Made by a program: the position numbers and the translations under genes
Part shown: piece by piece, positions 23,140-32,106 of the stretch
Layout: each line of letters starts with the position of its first letter
How positions within the stretch are numbered: position 1 is the first letter of the stretch
Assembly: GCA_003820375.1 (NCBI GenBank)
Contig: RPQH01000051.1
Location: forward strand, 1 to 32,106
Length of the DNA stretch: 32,106 bases
DNA from: Ignavibacteriota bacterium
GTDB lineage: Bacteria; Bacteroidota; Ignavibacteria; Tepidaquicellales; OLB5
Direction of reading: 5' to 3'
The notes under the pieces: generated by a model
What the model was told of the DNA's origin: nothing
Databases searched by the model: none
Seen by the model: only the letters and a program-made list of their open reading frames with translations

Positions 23140-26100
23140 ATGGATCCAATATTTACAAATATAAAATTATTGCATTATCCAATACTTCTGATATATTTGC
23201 TTATACTGCCCGGAAACATAGATACTTTATTTTCCCAGGAAGAAAAAGGCGAACCACAGGAGTGGAGAAGAGATTGGTTTTACGGACAAAGAATGTACCC
23301 TTATGATTCAATACCCTCACGAGCATATATAAACTCTATCAATCAAAAAAACGCATCCATAAAAAATTCAGGAAATGACAACTATTTACAAGGCGAGTGG
23401 ACATGTATCGGGCCTAAGCCATTTTTAGGGAGCTGTCTTGTATCACCAAGCCCGCAAGCTGCTTCAGGAAGAGTTGCAGCTCTGATGTATGACCCGCGTG
23501 ATGCAAATGGATACAAAACTATTTGGATTGCTGCTGCAACAGGTGGTGTATGGAAAACAACAAATAGCGGGGAAAATTGGATTGAAAGAAACGTCATTTC
23601 CACAAATCCTTTAGAAATTTTACCGACTCTTAATTCCGGTGCTTTAGCAATTGATGATGAAAGAAATATAATATATTATGGCACCGGTGTTAATATTTTC
23701 TTTGATGAGAGATATATGGGAATGGGAATATTCAGATCTACAAATGAAGGACAGACATGGGAAAACATTAGCAATGGTCTTATGTTACCCACGCAGATTT
23801 TTAAAATTGCCATAGATCCAAGACCCGGTAAGAAAGACCATATTTTTATTGCCGACAGAAAAGGTTTGTTTGAAACAATTAACGGTGGACAAAGCTGGCA
23901 AAGGGTAACTCAGGTCTTACCACCTAACCCTGAAGTTAAAGGTGCGTATTGTACCGATGTTTGTTTTAGCCCAAACGGTGATAAAGTATATGCAATTGGA
24001 CCTTCAAAGAACTTCTGGCCAGAGTCTTATTTTAACGGCATTGGATTCTGGATATCAAACGACTATGGTGTAACCTTCAATGAAGTGCAGGCATCAACAA
24101 ACTTCCCGGTAACTATGAGACTCGGACGAACACATTTAGCTGTTTCCCGTCATACAAATCTAGCTTTTGATGGTTTATTATACGTTATGACATACAATGG
24201 AGATAATACCAACATTCTTATTTACAGAACCACTGATTATGGCTCTCATTTTTCCGATATTAGTGGTAATAACATCTGGACACTTGGAGGTAATGCAGGA
24301 TATAATCAGACCATAAGATGCAGTGATTATGATCCAAATATATGCTTCATAGGATACCAGGAACTGTATCGAACCACTAACGGGGCTTCATTAAATCCCT
24401 GGGATGTGAAATGGACGAAAACAGCAGGTTCACTTACAGATGTGCACGTTGATTTCCATACAATAGACATCAGTCCTGCCAATCCTTATAATGAAGTAAC
24501 AGTGGGTGATGACGGAGGCGTACATAAATCATCTAATCTGGGAACGAACTGGTTAAATATGAACAGTAACCTGTGCTTTGGTCAAATTTACAGGTTATCA
24601 TCAAATTTTTATAACGCCGATAAATTAGTAGCGGGTTTGCAAGACCAGGGTCTTGGCTACCTGGATAAAGAAACAGGACCGGGATATTGGACTACAACGC
24701 CATCAATGAACGCAAACTGCGGTGATGGGTCGCAGGTTATATCGTCGCCATTTCATGCAAATTATTTTATTGCCGGTACTGTTTACAATTATAATTTATA
24801 CTATTCGCGTGATGGTATCCATTTTTTCTCTTCAGATTTTTACAGGCCAAATAATGCAATAGGCAGCAGCATTGCATCTTTAGCAAACCATCCGGCACAA
24901 CCCGGAGTAGTTTTTACAGTCAGGTTTAATAAAACTTCAAACGGAGAAGAAGTATTTTATACTCCATTTTATATATTGAAATCAACAGACTATGGAATAT
25001 ACTGGAGAGAATCACAGAACAATCAATATTTGAGAAGGTTCAATAACCCGTACCCATGGGGCTGTAATACTTTAATTGCAATAAGCCCCTCAAACCCAAA
25101 TGTAATGATAATCGATGCCGCAAGTTCGAGCCGTATGAATTATAATGCTCAACATGGTTACAGCAGGCTGCTTAAAACAACGGACGGCGGGTTTCATTGG
25201 TTAAATGAACCGAACGGCTCAATCTCCTCTATTTGCAGAGGAGGTGAAAATGGCTTGCCTGATAGGTTCTTTACGCATGTAGAATTCAGCCCAACAAATT
25301 CAGATACAATATATTTAACAAGCTCCGGATTTGATTGCGGACATATTTTCAGGTCTATAAACGGCGGCTATAACTGGACAGACTTATCAGACGATTTACC
25401 TGATTCACCCGTGAATGATATGATAATTGTTTACAGCGGTGTAAACGAAAAGCAGTTGTGGATTGCATCAGATGTCGGGGTTTTTTATAAAAATGAATCA
25501 TCGAATACCTGGATACCGGCTGCGCCATTATCACTTCCTAACTGTCCAATTATTGACCTGGATTACAACAGAATTTCGGGTAAAATTCGTGCTTCGGCTT
25601 TTGGCATGGGTATATGGGAAATCACATTGGAAGGACCAATATATGTTAGAGACAAGTTATATATTACAGATAACATAAACATTGATAAAGATATAATAAT
25701 ATGCCCGGGCGGCGAATTGCAAATTGGACACCCTGATTTAATATTTAATCCACAAACAAATTTTACTCTAAATTTTAAAAATAGTCACAAGATTATTGTA
25801 ATGAACGGCGGAAAGTTATATGCACCGGGAGTAAATAAATATACATTGAGTTCAGATAATAAATGGGGTGGAATAAAGATCGAAGACGGCGCTAAAATTG
25901 ATTTGGATAATGTTAATTTCAGTAACACAAATTCCCCAATAACTTTAAATACTAAAGACAAGCTTTCCGGAAACTGCAATATTTCATTTAAGAACTGTGC
26001 CTTCTTTAACACGACAACTGAATTAATCCATGGAAACAATATTTATTTTTATAAATGTGCATTCAATAATTCACCCGGCACTACCATCATAATTCTTTAC

Positions 26101-27621
26101 TGTGACAATATAGTTTTTGAAAAAAGTACTATAACAAATGCAAAAACAGGTATAACAATATTGAATTCAAATGTAACTCTAAAAAACAATTTAATATCAT
26201 ATGGCATTAAGGGTGAAATTGGCATTAATATGCATAATTGCTATTCTTCGGTATTTAAAGGAAATACAATTAAAAATTTTGTAACCGGCATAAATATGCT
26301 GGACTGTGCACCTTATTTTTTAAAGAATAATTTTATTAATACATTTGAAAGTGCAATCAATGCTCAAAGCTCAAATAGCTTATTAAGACCGGGGTATGAT
26401 GGAAATGGTAGTATAATATGGACAGCGGGACAAAATGTTTTTAATGATTCATATATTGCCCTTTCATTATATAAAGGCATGAATGATATAAGCTATGGCT
26501 TTAACGGAATAAATAGTACAAAGTATTATATAAAATGTTCGAAACACAACCTCCCAAATTATCCCGCTGAGTACAATTGCTGGGACCACGGGTTTCCTGA
26601 TTTCAATAAATTTTTCTCGGATATATTTATTTCCTGGGACCCCATCAATTGCAATCCTTCTGAAGGAGCCTCAGAGAAAGAAGAACAGAACAGAGAAAGC
26701 CAAAGTTATTCTATAATTAAAGAACCGGTTCCACCCGGTAATCCTTTGCAGGACATTATTATTGATATGGGAAATGTGTATAAAGATACAGTTAATGTCA
26801 CAAACGGCAAGTTAAACATGACACCTGAAAAAGTTCTGTTAACTAATTGTGAATTTCAGGAATTAACAGGAAATTTTGGTGCAGCTATAAATCAATATAA
26901 AAGTGTAATTGAGAATTACCGTGATAATCCTGTTTCAATAAATGCAATGAATCATATTTTAATTTGTTATGATAAACAGCAATCAGATACAGCAGAATAC
27001 TCAGATCTCAGAAGATATTACCAAATACTATTACAGAACAGCAGCCCGGGTACAGCATTCAACAGGAATGCAGCAGAGCTGGCAAATAAAACATTTGTAA
27101 GGCAGAAGAAATATTCAGAAGCAATTAAAGCTTATGAAAATGTAATTAAACTCAGTGCTGATACATCTGATATATTAAACAGCGAAATTAATATTATAGA
27201 AATATACATGTTAATTAATTCGCTTGAAGGTGATACATTAAATTTTACTGGAGAGCTGTCATATTTGAAACCTGCAAACAATGAAGAAGCAATTAAGATG
27301 ATAAATGAACGAATGCACCGTAGTATGAACCCGCAGGTTGATATTAAGCCGGTACCTGTGTTTTACTCATTATCGCAAAACTATCCAAATCCTTTCAATC
27401 CTTTAACTACTATCAATTATACCGTTCCCTATTCAGGGAAAGTTATAATTAACATTTATGACCTGCTTGGACGGCTGGTAAAAGTACTTGTTAATGAAAA
27501 CAAAGAACCCGGGTTTTATAGTGTTTCTTTTGAAGGTAAAAATAATGCATCAGGAGTTTACCTGTACAGAATGGCGGCAGGAAATTTTGTTTCAGTAAAG
27601 AAGATGGTGTTAATAAAATAA
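23140..27621 (+). CDS. Giant secreted sortilin/BNR propeller protein with beta-helix and T9SS tail
   Basis: The 1493-residue surface protein starts with a hydrophobic export segment (about 12-30). Then come many Asp-box (BNR) repeats such as 'WKTTNSGENW', 'GIFRSTNEGQTW', 'GLFETINGGQSW' and 'HIFRSINGGYNW' (about 95-820), which form VPS10/sortilin-like propellers. A right-handed beta-helix-like region (about 825-1150, 'GNTIKNFVTGINMLDC') follows. A linker and TPR-like helices ('EFQELTGNFGAAINQYKSVIENY', 'KKYSEAIKAYENVIKL') occupy about 1230-1390. The T9SS tail is at about 1407-1493. Such proteins are usually adhesins, or bind or trim sugars; no catalytic residue is evident. Start chosen by AAAGGAAG upstream. 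Confidence 0.85.
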   Translation: MDPIFTNIKLLHYPILLIYLLILPGNIDTLFSQEEKGEPQEWRRDWFYGQRMYPYDSIPSRAYINSINQKNASIKNSGNDNYLQGEWTCIGPKPFLGSCLVSPSPQAASGRVAALMYDPRDANGYKTIWIAAATGGVWKTTNSGENWIERNVISTNPLEILPTLNSGALAIDDERNIIYYGTGVNIFFDERYMGMGIFRSTNEGQTWENISNGLMLPTQIFKIAIDPRPGKKDHIFIADRKGLFETINGGQSWQRVTQVLPPNPEVKGAYCTDVCFSPNGDKVYAIGPSKNFWPESYFNGIGFWISNDYGVTFNEVQASTNFPVTMRLGRTHLAVSRHTNLAFDGLLYVMTYNGDNTNILIYRTTDYGSHFSDISGNNIWTLGGNAGYNQTIRCSDYDPNICFIGYQELYRTTNGASLNPWDVKWTKTAGSLTDVHVDFHTIDISPANPYNEVTVGDDGGVHKSSNLGTNWLNMNSNLCFGQIYRLSSNFYNADKLVAGLQDQGLGYLDKETGPGYWTTTPSMNANCGDGSQVISSPFHANYFIAGTVYNYNLYYSRDGIHFFSSDFYRPNNAIGSSIASLANHPAQPGVVFTVRFNKTSNGEEVFYTPFYILKSTDYGIYWRESQNNQYLRRFNNPYPWGCNTLIAISPSNPNVMIIDAASSSRMNYNAQHGYSRLLKTTDGGFHWLNEPNGSISSICRGGENGLPDRFFTHVEFSPTNSDTIYLTSSGFDCGHIFRSINGGYNWTDLSDDLPDSPVNDMIIVYSGVNEKQLWIASDVGVFYKNESSNTWIPAAPLSLPNCPIIDLDYNRISGKIRASAFGMGIWEITLEGPIYVRDKLYITDNINIDKDIIICPGGELQIGHPDLIFNPQTNFTLNFKNSHKIIVMNGGKLYAPGVNKYTLSSDNKWGGIKIEDGAKIDLDNVNFSNTNSPITLNTKDKLSGNCNISFKNCAFFNTTTELIHGNNIYFYKCAFNNSPGTTIIILYCDNIVFEKSTITNAKTGITILNSNVTLKNNLISYGIKGEIGINMHNCYSSVFKGNTIKNFVTGINMLDCAPYFLKNNFINTFESAINAQSSNSLLRPGYDGNGSIIWTAGQNVFNDSYIALSLYKGMNDISYGFNGINSTKYYIKCSKHNLPNYPAEYNCWDHGFPDFNKFFSDIFISWDPINCNPSEGASEKEEQNRESQSYSIIKEPVPPGNPLQDIIIDMGNVYKDTVNVTNGKLNMTPEKVLLTNCEFQELTGNFGAAINQYKSVIENYRDNPVSINAMNHILICYDKQQSDTAEYSDLRRYYQILLQNSSPGTAFNRNAAELANKTFVRQKKYSEAIKAYENVIKLSADTSDILNSEINIIEIYMLINSLEGDTLNFTGELSYLKPANNEEAIKMINERMHRSMNPQVDIKPVPVFYSLSQNYPNPFNPLTTINYTVPYSGKVIINIYDLLGRLVKVLVNENKEPGFYSVSFEGKNNASGVYLYRMAAGNFVSVKKMVLIK

Positions 27622-28054
27622 GTTCACCTAACACCATCCCAGAGTATTCAGATTAACTCCTCTGCTTGTGGAGAAGGGAACCAAAGATTATTATTGAACT
27701 ACCCTCCCTCTTCTCTTAGGAGAGGGAGGGTGAGGTTTTTCAACACATTCCGCAAAGATAATTTAAAGCAGCATCAATCTGCAAAGTCATCGTACCTGCC
27801 CGCTTAAATAATTACAACCGGGCTATTTCATAAACTCCGAATTTTTATGAAACTTTTCTGGTTACCTTTAGATATCCGGTCTATTATGAGTTGATTTCCT
27901 GCATTGCTGTAAATATTAAAAACATTTTGCTGATAATATTTTTCTGAATTTATGCAGTATCGGTTGCCGGTGAATAAAACAACGGGCAGTTGAAATCTCT
28001 GTTTCTAATTTAGATTTAAATTTCTAAAATATTTATTAACTATAATATTGTTAT
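27622..28054. other. Gene-free interval between two surface proteins
   Basis: Apart from the hairpin at 27702-27730 I see no gene or repeat here. The last 100 bp are AT-rich and precede the ATG at 28055, which has no Shine-Dalgarno. Confidence 0.55.
27702..27740 (+). terminator. Hairpin with T run behind the 1493-residue gene
   Basis: CCCTCCCTCT (27702-27711) and AGAGGGAGGG (27721-27730) pair over 10 bp. TGAGGTTTTT follows. It is the most likely terminator of the preceding gene. Confidence 0.65.
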
Positions 28055-28849
28055 ATGAAAATTATTACAGAATTATTTTTTGTTATTTTATTTTTTTGCT
28101 CCCTTCTGCAAAATAACAGTCATGCTCAAAGTAAATACATCAATGAAAACACACAGGATATCAAATCCGATAGTTTATTTTCGGAAAAAGGATTAATAGC
28201 ATTTTACCCGTTTAACGGAAATGCCAATGATGAAAGCGGTAATAATAATAATGCAAGTGTCATAAATGCATCTTTAACTGCCGATAGATTTGGGAATCCT
28301 GATAATGCATATTATTTTAACGGGTTAAATAATTATATAGAAATACCTAATTCCAAATCGTTAAGCTCTCCAACTAAGGCTTTAACAATTTGTGCCTGGA
28401 TCAATATTGAAACATTTTACAGAAACAATTGGGCTCCAATACTTGCCAAATCAGTTACATCCGATTATGGAATGTACGGCTTGCAGCTAACTAATTTCCC
28501 TTTAAAAAAAGAAATAGAATTCCATTTTAACTATAGATATTTAAACCTTGATTTTTCATTCGAATTAAATAAATGGTATTTTATAGCCGTTATATGGGAT
28601 TCCAAAAAAGAGATTGGTAACCTAAGTTATTTTGTAAATGGCCGTGAGTATATTAATATAAGTAACCATTACTCGGCAAAATTAAAACCTGATGATGCAC
28701 CTCTGCTTATTGGCAAAGATACACCTGAACTTACTGAGCATTTAAACGGGACATTGGATGATATCAGGATTTATAACAGGGCATTATCCATCAAAGAAAT
28801 TAATGAACTATATAAATATATAGATGAGGATAAAAAGTTACAACAGTAA
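28055..28849 (+). CDS. Secreted LamG-like lectin domain protein, no sorting tail
   Basis: The 264-residue protein has a signal peptide (about 1-24, '...NSHAQS'). One LamG/concanavalin A-like domain follows (about 45-250), recognised from 'LIAFYPFNGNANDESGNNNNA', 'NAYYFNGLNNYIEIPN', 'LTICAWINIE' and 'GTLDDIRIYNRALS'. Such domains bind carbohydrate or proteins. It ends in a charged 'YIDEDKKLQQ' instead of a T9SS tail. It may therefore stay in the periplasm, or have lost a tail. The ATG lacks a Shine-Dalgarno. Confidence 0.8.
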   Translation: MKIITELFFVILFFCSLLQNNSHAQSKYINENTQDIKSDSLFSEKGLIAFYPFNGNANDESGNNNNASVINASLTADRFGNPDNAYYFNGLNNYIEIPNSKSLSSPTKALTICAWINIETFYRNNWAPILAKSVTSDYGMYGLQLTNFPLKKEIEFHFNYRYLNLDFSFELNKWYFIAVIWDSKKEIGNLSYFVNGREYINISNHYSAKLKPDDAPLLIGKDTPELTEHLNGTLDDIRIYNRALSIKEINELYKYIDEDKKLQQ

Positions 28850-29135
28850 GAACTTCAATTTCTTATAGACAGCATATGCACCAATCAGAATATCAGGTGA
28901 AGCTTTCAATCATGTCCTCATCCAGATGAATTTCGGGAGGGGGTGTTATGAAAAATTTACTAAGAATCTTTTCATTCCCCTCTCCATATGTTGAGAATAG
29001 ATAGAGTAAGATGAGGAATAACATGCCCTTTCAGAAACCATTATCTATATTGCTTATACTTATAATTTAATGTTAGGGATTAATACATTTATTCTAAAAA
29101 GCATTAATTATTAGTATATTGCAGAAAATGGAGAT

Positions 29136-30878
29136 ATGAAAAGGGGGTTAAACTATATTCTGTTTCTTATTTTATCATTGGTATTTTATTCCTTTTTTTC
29201 AGCACCGCAATCATTCGGTACAGGAGAAAGCTTCACTTCCATTTCCGACAGCAGTACATATAATAAAAAATATGCAGGTTTACCCCGTGAAATAAAATAC
29301 AGCATAGGTTTAAGTCCCCCTGAATATTATACGCTCCCCGAAGATAATGAAATCACAAAATCACCGTATCAAAACATCAATATATCATGCGACAGTTTTC
29401 CGCAGAATGAACCATCGGTAAAGATAAGCAGGAAAAATCCCGACCGTGTTGTAGCAGCATGGCGTGATTTCAGAACTGGTGTTGAGCCTGCAAACAGGAA
29501 AATTGGCTACAGCTATTCAACCGACGGAGGCAATACATGGCAGCCCTCTACCCTGCTGCTTGCTTATAACCCGTTTTACATATTCAACAGTGACCCCGTA
29601 GTTTGCACGGATACGGCAGGTAATTTTTATATATCTGCAATTTCCATAGACAGGAATAAAACAAATTCAACAGTCCTGGTTTATAAATCAACTGATGAAG
29701 GAGTAACATTTGACGATGTTTATAATGTAACTCCGCATCCAGATTCAATCAATTATGGAGATGACAAATCTTTTATGACCTGTGACCTCGTAAATGGTAG
29801 TCCCTACATCAACACTTTATATGCAGTATGGAGCTCCGACAGTGAAAGTGTTTTGTCAAAATCAACAAACGGCGGCGTAAATTGGTCCAAAAGAATTAAC
29901 ATAGTACCTAACGGCGGAGGATATGCCCTTGCTGCCGCTGTTGGTCCGCACGGTGAGCTTTATATTGTATGGCTCGGTATGCTCAACGGTCATAAATACG
30001 GTTTACATGTAAGCATGTCAACAAACGGAGGACTTAATTTTACGACAAAATTTATTTGTCCTGTTGCTTCTTCCCTATCCTTCACACGGTTCCCCTCAAT
30101 TGCAGTTGATGTCTCAGGCGGGAAACGTACCGGCAATATTTATATAGTATGGTCAAATAAAGCATCTTCAATTGAAGATGAAGATGTATATTTCAGCGTA
30201 TCATCGGATAAAGGCGAAAGCTGGTCTGCACCGAAACGTGTTAATAATGACCCGTTAAACTCACCGCGGAAACAATACTGGCCGTCAATAACAGTGAACG
30301 GCTACGGCAATATTTACATCACATTTTATGATACAAGGAATACTAACAGCAATAATACTGTTGAAGCATACCTTGCACGCTCTACAAACGGCGGAAATAC
30401 ATTTCAGAATATTCCGCTTGCTAATTTCCATACAGAAATAAATTATCAGAATACCGATATAAGATTTGGCGACTATATCAGCATTGACTCATGGAAGAAT
30501 AAAATTATTCCTGTATGGACAGATGAACGTGCAGGCGGATATAATATGGAAATTTATTCTTCGGTCATATCAGATTCTACAGTCGGCATCACAACAGTTT
30601 CAAAAGATATACCTGCACGATTTAATTTATACCAGAACTATCCCAATCCTTTTAATCCTGCAACTACAATAAAGTTTGACCTTCCAATGCCCTCATTCGA
30701 GAATGTTACTATATATAACATTCTCGGAAGTGAAGTTTCCATCCTTGTTAACGAGAAGCTCAAAGAAGGCACACACACTTTAAATTGGGACGCTGCAAAC
30801 TACCCCAGCGGTGTATATTTATACAGAGTGAATTTTGGAATATTTATACAAACAGGAAAACTGCTGCTGGTTAAATAA
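29136..30878 (+). CDS. Secreted BNR/sialidase-like propeller with T9SS tail
   Basis: The 580-residue protein has a signal peptide (about 1-25). At least six Asp-box repeats follow: 'SYSTDGGNTW', 'VYKSTDEGVTF', 'SKSTNGGVNW', 'SMSTNGGLNF', 'SVSSDKGESW' and 'ARSTNGGNTF' (about 115-430). These are the blades of a sialidase-like propeller. An Arg triad for sialidase activity cannot be confirmed by eye. A nearby 'WRDFRTGVEPANRK' and 'WTDERAGGYNMEIY' are typical of exo-alpha-sialidase-like families. The T9SS tail is at about 490-580 ('QNYPNPFNPATTIKF'). The start ATG follows GGAG with a short spacing. Confidence 0.82.
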   Translation: MKRGLNYILFLILSLVFYSFFSAPQSFGTGESFTSISDSSTYNKKYAGLPREIKYSIGLSPPEYYTLPEDNEITKSPYQNINISCDSFPQNEPSVKISRKNPDRVVAAWRDFRTGVEPANRKIGYSYSTDGGNTWQPSTLLLAYNPFYIFNSDPVVCTDTAGNFYISAISIDRNKTNSTVLVYKSTDEGVTFDDVYNVTPHPDSINYGDDKSFMTCDLVNGSPYINTLYAVWSSDSESVLSKSTNGGVNWSKRINIVPNGGGYALAAAVGPHGELYIVWLGMLNGHKYGLHVSMSTNGGLNFTTKFICPVASSLSFTRFPSIAVDVSGGKRTGNIYIVWSNKASSIEDEDVYFSVSSDKGESWSAPKRVNNDPLNSPRKQYWPSITVNGYGNIYITFYDTRNTNSNNTVEAYLARSTNGGNTFQNIPLANFHTEINYQNTDIRFGDYISIDSWKNKIIPVWTDERAGGYNMEIYSSVISDSTVGITTVSKDIPARFNLYQNYPNPFNPATTIKFDLPMPSFENVTIYNILGSEVSILVNEKLKEGTHTLNWDAANYPSGVYLYRVNFGIFIQTGKLLLVK

Positions 30879-31057
30879 AAACGTTTATCCATCTGAAAAA
30901 TCAATTATTATATAAGAATATTGTTAAAAGATGCTCTTTTGTATATAAAAGAATAACATTTTTTTGTACATATTCTCAAAGGGTAAAAAATAATACATAT
31001 TTTTTTCATCCATCCAAAATCTAACCAAATCCGTGAGCAGCATTATCAAACAATATT

Positions 31058-31538
31058 ACGACATGCCTTAGTTCATCTCTATATTATCAAAGAACAGTGT
31101 TGAGTGATAATATGTATCACTATACAAATTTATATACGATATTTATGTTTGTCAAGTTTTTCATAAAAATAGTATGGAATGCGTGTAGTGCTTAGTGTGT
31201 ATAGAGTGTTTAGAGTGCTTTTTAAGCAATTATAATCAATAGATAAATAAAGAGGTAAGGATTCCACTCTCGAGAGGGGAGGGAGCGAAGCGGAAGGGGT
31301 GTGTTTGATAATAAACCGGAAATACTTCAAGTATCACTTTAACTCTCCAACATCTGCGACAATAATATGCTACCGGATTTTTCCCATAACGATAATGGTT
31401 AATGATATAGTGAAGTTTTATTTTGATGAAAAATTAGCGATTCCGGCTCAAAATCGCAATTTTTAAATCAGAAATCTCACATCTCTGACGGCGTTATCTC
31501 CTTATGCTGCAATGAGTTAACCCCTGTTATTGAAAAAC
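31058..31538 (-). repeat. Right copy of the ~550-bp dispersed element (inverted)
   Basis: It carries the same blocks as 399-858 in opposite orientation: ACGACAT (31058-31064), CAAAGAAC and TGAGTGATAA (about 31089-31110), TCTCGAGAGGGGAGG with AAGCGGAAGGGGTGTG (about 31269-31304), ACTTTAACTCT and GCGACAATAA (about 31337-31366), CGATTCCGGCTCAAAATCGC (31439-31458) and the GTTATCTCCTTATGCTGCAA block (31493-31512). The remaining interval 30879-31057 and 31627-31896 holds no gene that I can support. Confidence 0.75.
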
Positions 31539-31626
31539 GATAACCCAACTTGATACTAACTTGAACCCAACTCCGACACAACTTGAACCCATCTCCGACT
31601 TGTTTTGAACCCAACTCTGAATTTTT
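31539..31626. repeat. 22-bp tandem array, four units with 11-bp sub-period
   Basis: Units start at 31539, 31561, 31583 and 31605. They share TTGAACCCA and CTCCGAC. Read on the minus strand, each 22-mer contains two 11-mers of type GTTGGGTTCAA and GTTGTGTCGGA. It takes the same place at the outer end of the right element copy as the 11-bp array does on the left. Confidence 0.85.
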
Positions 31627-31896
31627 GTGGAGAAAATCCACACGCGGCATTAATGAGACGATGACCGGATTGGTTAGTTGCCCGTTGTTGACTTGACTGC
31701 CTTTGGCAGTTGTTCTTCTTCCTTCCTGCTGTTTCACTCCTGTAAACAGGATTCAGGGCAGGCAGGATTCAGCATAAGCAAGTACAACTTGGGAAGGAGG
31801 GGAAGGAACTCTGATTCTCTCCTCTAGTCCTATCGCTAAATTAATTGCATTAATCAGAAATAAACAATATGTTACAAAAATAGATACCCATACACC

Positions 31897-32106
31897 ATGA
31901 GAACTAAACTTAAAATTTTATTCTCGCTTCTTGTTGTCTTAATTATCATACTCGGATTTACTGTGCCTGTTAACTTAACAGGCGGATGGTACCAGCAGTT
32001 TATGCCTAATTTGAATAACATGCCCATATCAGATATTACATTTTTAGATAGTTTAATAGGTTTTGCTGTTACTGGAAATACTACACCATATGATACAAAC
32101 TATATT
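31897..32106 (+). CDS. Secreted protein, N-terminal part only (cut by the window end)
   Basis: Seventy residues are visible. They comprise a signal peptide or N-terminal anchor ('MRTKLKILFSLLVVLIIILGF') and then 'GGWYQQFMPNLNNMPISDITFLDSLIGFAV'. The W-n-Q-Q-F-n-P and 'D-n-n-F-n-D-S-n-n-GFAV' patterns resemble the first blade of YCF48/BNR-type propellers that carry T9SS tails in this group of bacteria. The rest is outside the window, so the family call is tentative. Confidence 0.55.
   Translation, partial: MRTKLKILFSLLVVLIIILGFTVPVNLTGGWYQQFMPNLNNMPISDITFLDSLIGFAVTGNTTPYDTNYI

Noticed and set aside
28947..28986. Short plus-strand frame after GGGAGGGGGTGTT
   Set aside because: The ribosome-site-like sequence is good but the frame stops after about 13 codons.
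31477..31737. Minus-strand frame of 86 codons over the 22-bp array
   Set aside because: Most of it is array sequence. The short end 'NSLQHKEITP' has a counterpart on the left copy ('CNLLQYKEITP'), but the left frame continues differently and has no start. I keep it as part of the dispersed element and do not call a gene.

Overview
The window looks like a low-GC genome segment from the Bacteroidota/Chlorobi/Ignavibacteriota side of the tree, most likely Ignavibacteriota-like. The main reason is that seven secreted proteins end in the type IX secretion (T9SS) sorting tail with the 'QN[FY]PNPFNP' signature. TTGAC/TATATTTG-like promoters, AT-rich intergenic DNA and abundant REP-like and heptamer repeats fit this, but no rRNA or tRNA marker is present to fix the taxon.

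Left part (about 1-9500, minus strand): five tandem paralogues of a secreted TIM-barrel, clan GH-A-like hydrolase. Four carry a T9SS tail. One of these holds two barrel domains, the second with its catalytic residues replaced. The fifth is a tail-less version. Four near-identical hairpins sit 3' of the tailed genes and probably terminate each one.

Middle (about 9500-11060): gene-poor DNA with a REP palindrome, a MITE-like element, a two-armed hairpin repeat in inverted orientation and a possible small RNA.

Defence island (11062-16400, minus strand): a type IIG-like restriction-modification enzyme split into a nuclease half and a methyltransferase half at a G9 tract, which suggests phase variation or a recent frameshift. 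Downstream lie a HEPN-like protein, an unknown protein, a second copy of the methyltransferase 3' end, and a DUF3800 protein. The duplicated tail marks this as a recombination-built cassette.

SOS part (16948-20573): a small HTH protein, a Y-family polymerase (DinB), LexA and a small protein resembling those found with Y-family polymerases. The dinB and lexA promoters share the same TTGACTACTATA box.

Right part (20808-32106, plus strand): secreted surface proteins (a CARDB-like protein, a giant sortilin/BNR propeller plus beta-helix protein, a LamG-like lectin, a BNR propeller), ending in a gene cut by the window edge.

Two diverged copies of a roughly 550-bp noncoding element with an 11-bp-periodic array lie in opposite orientation near the two ends (about 311-858 and 31058-31626), enclosing about 30 kb.
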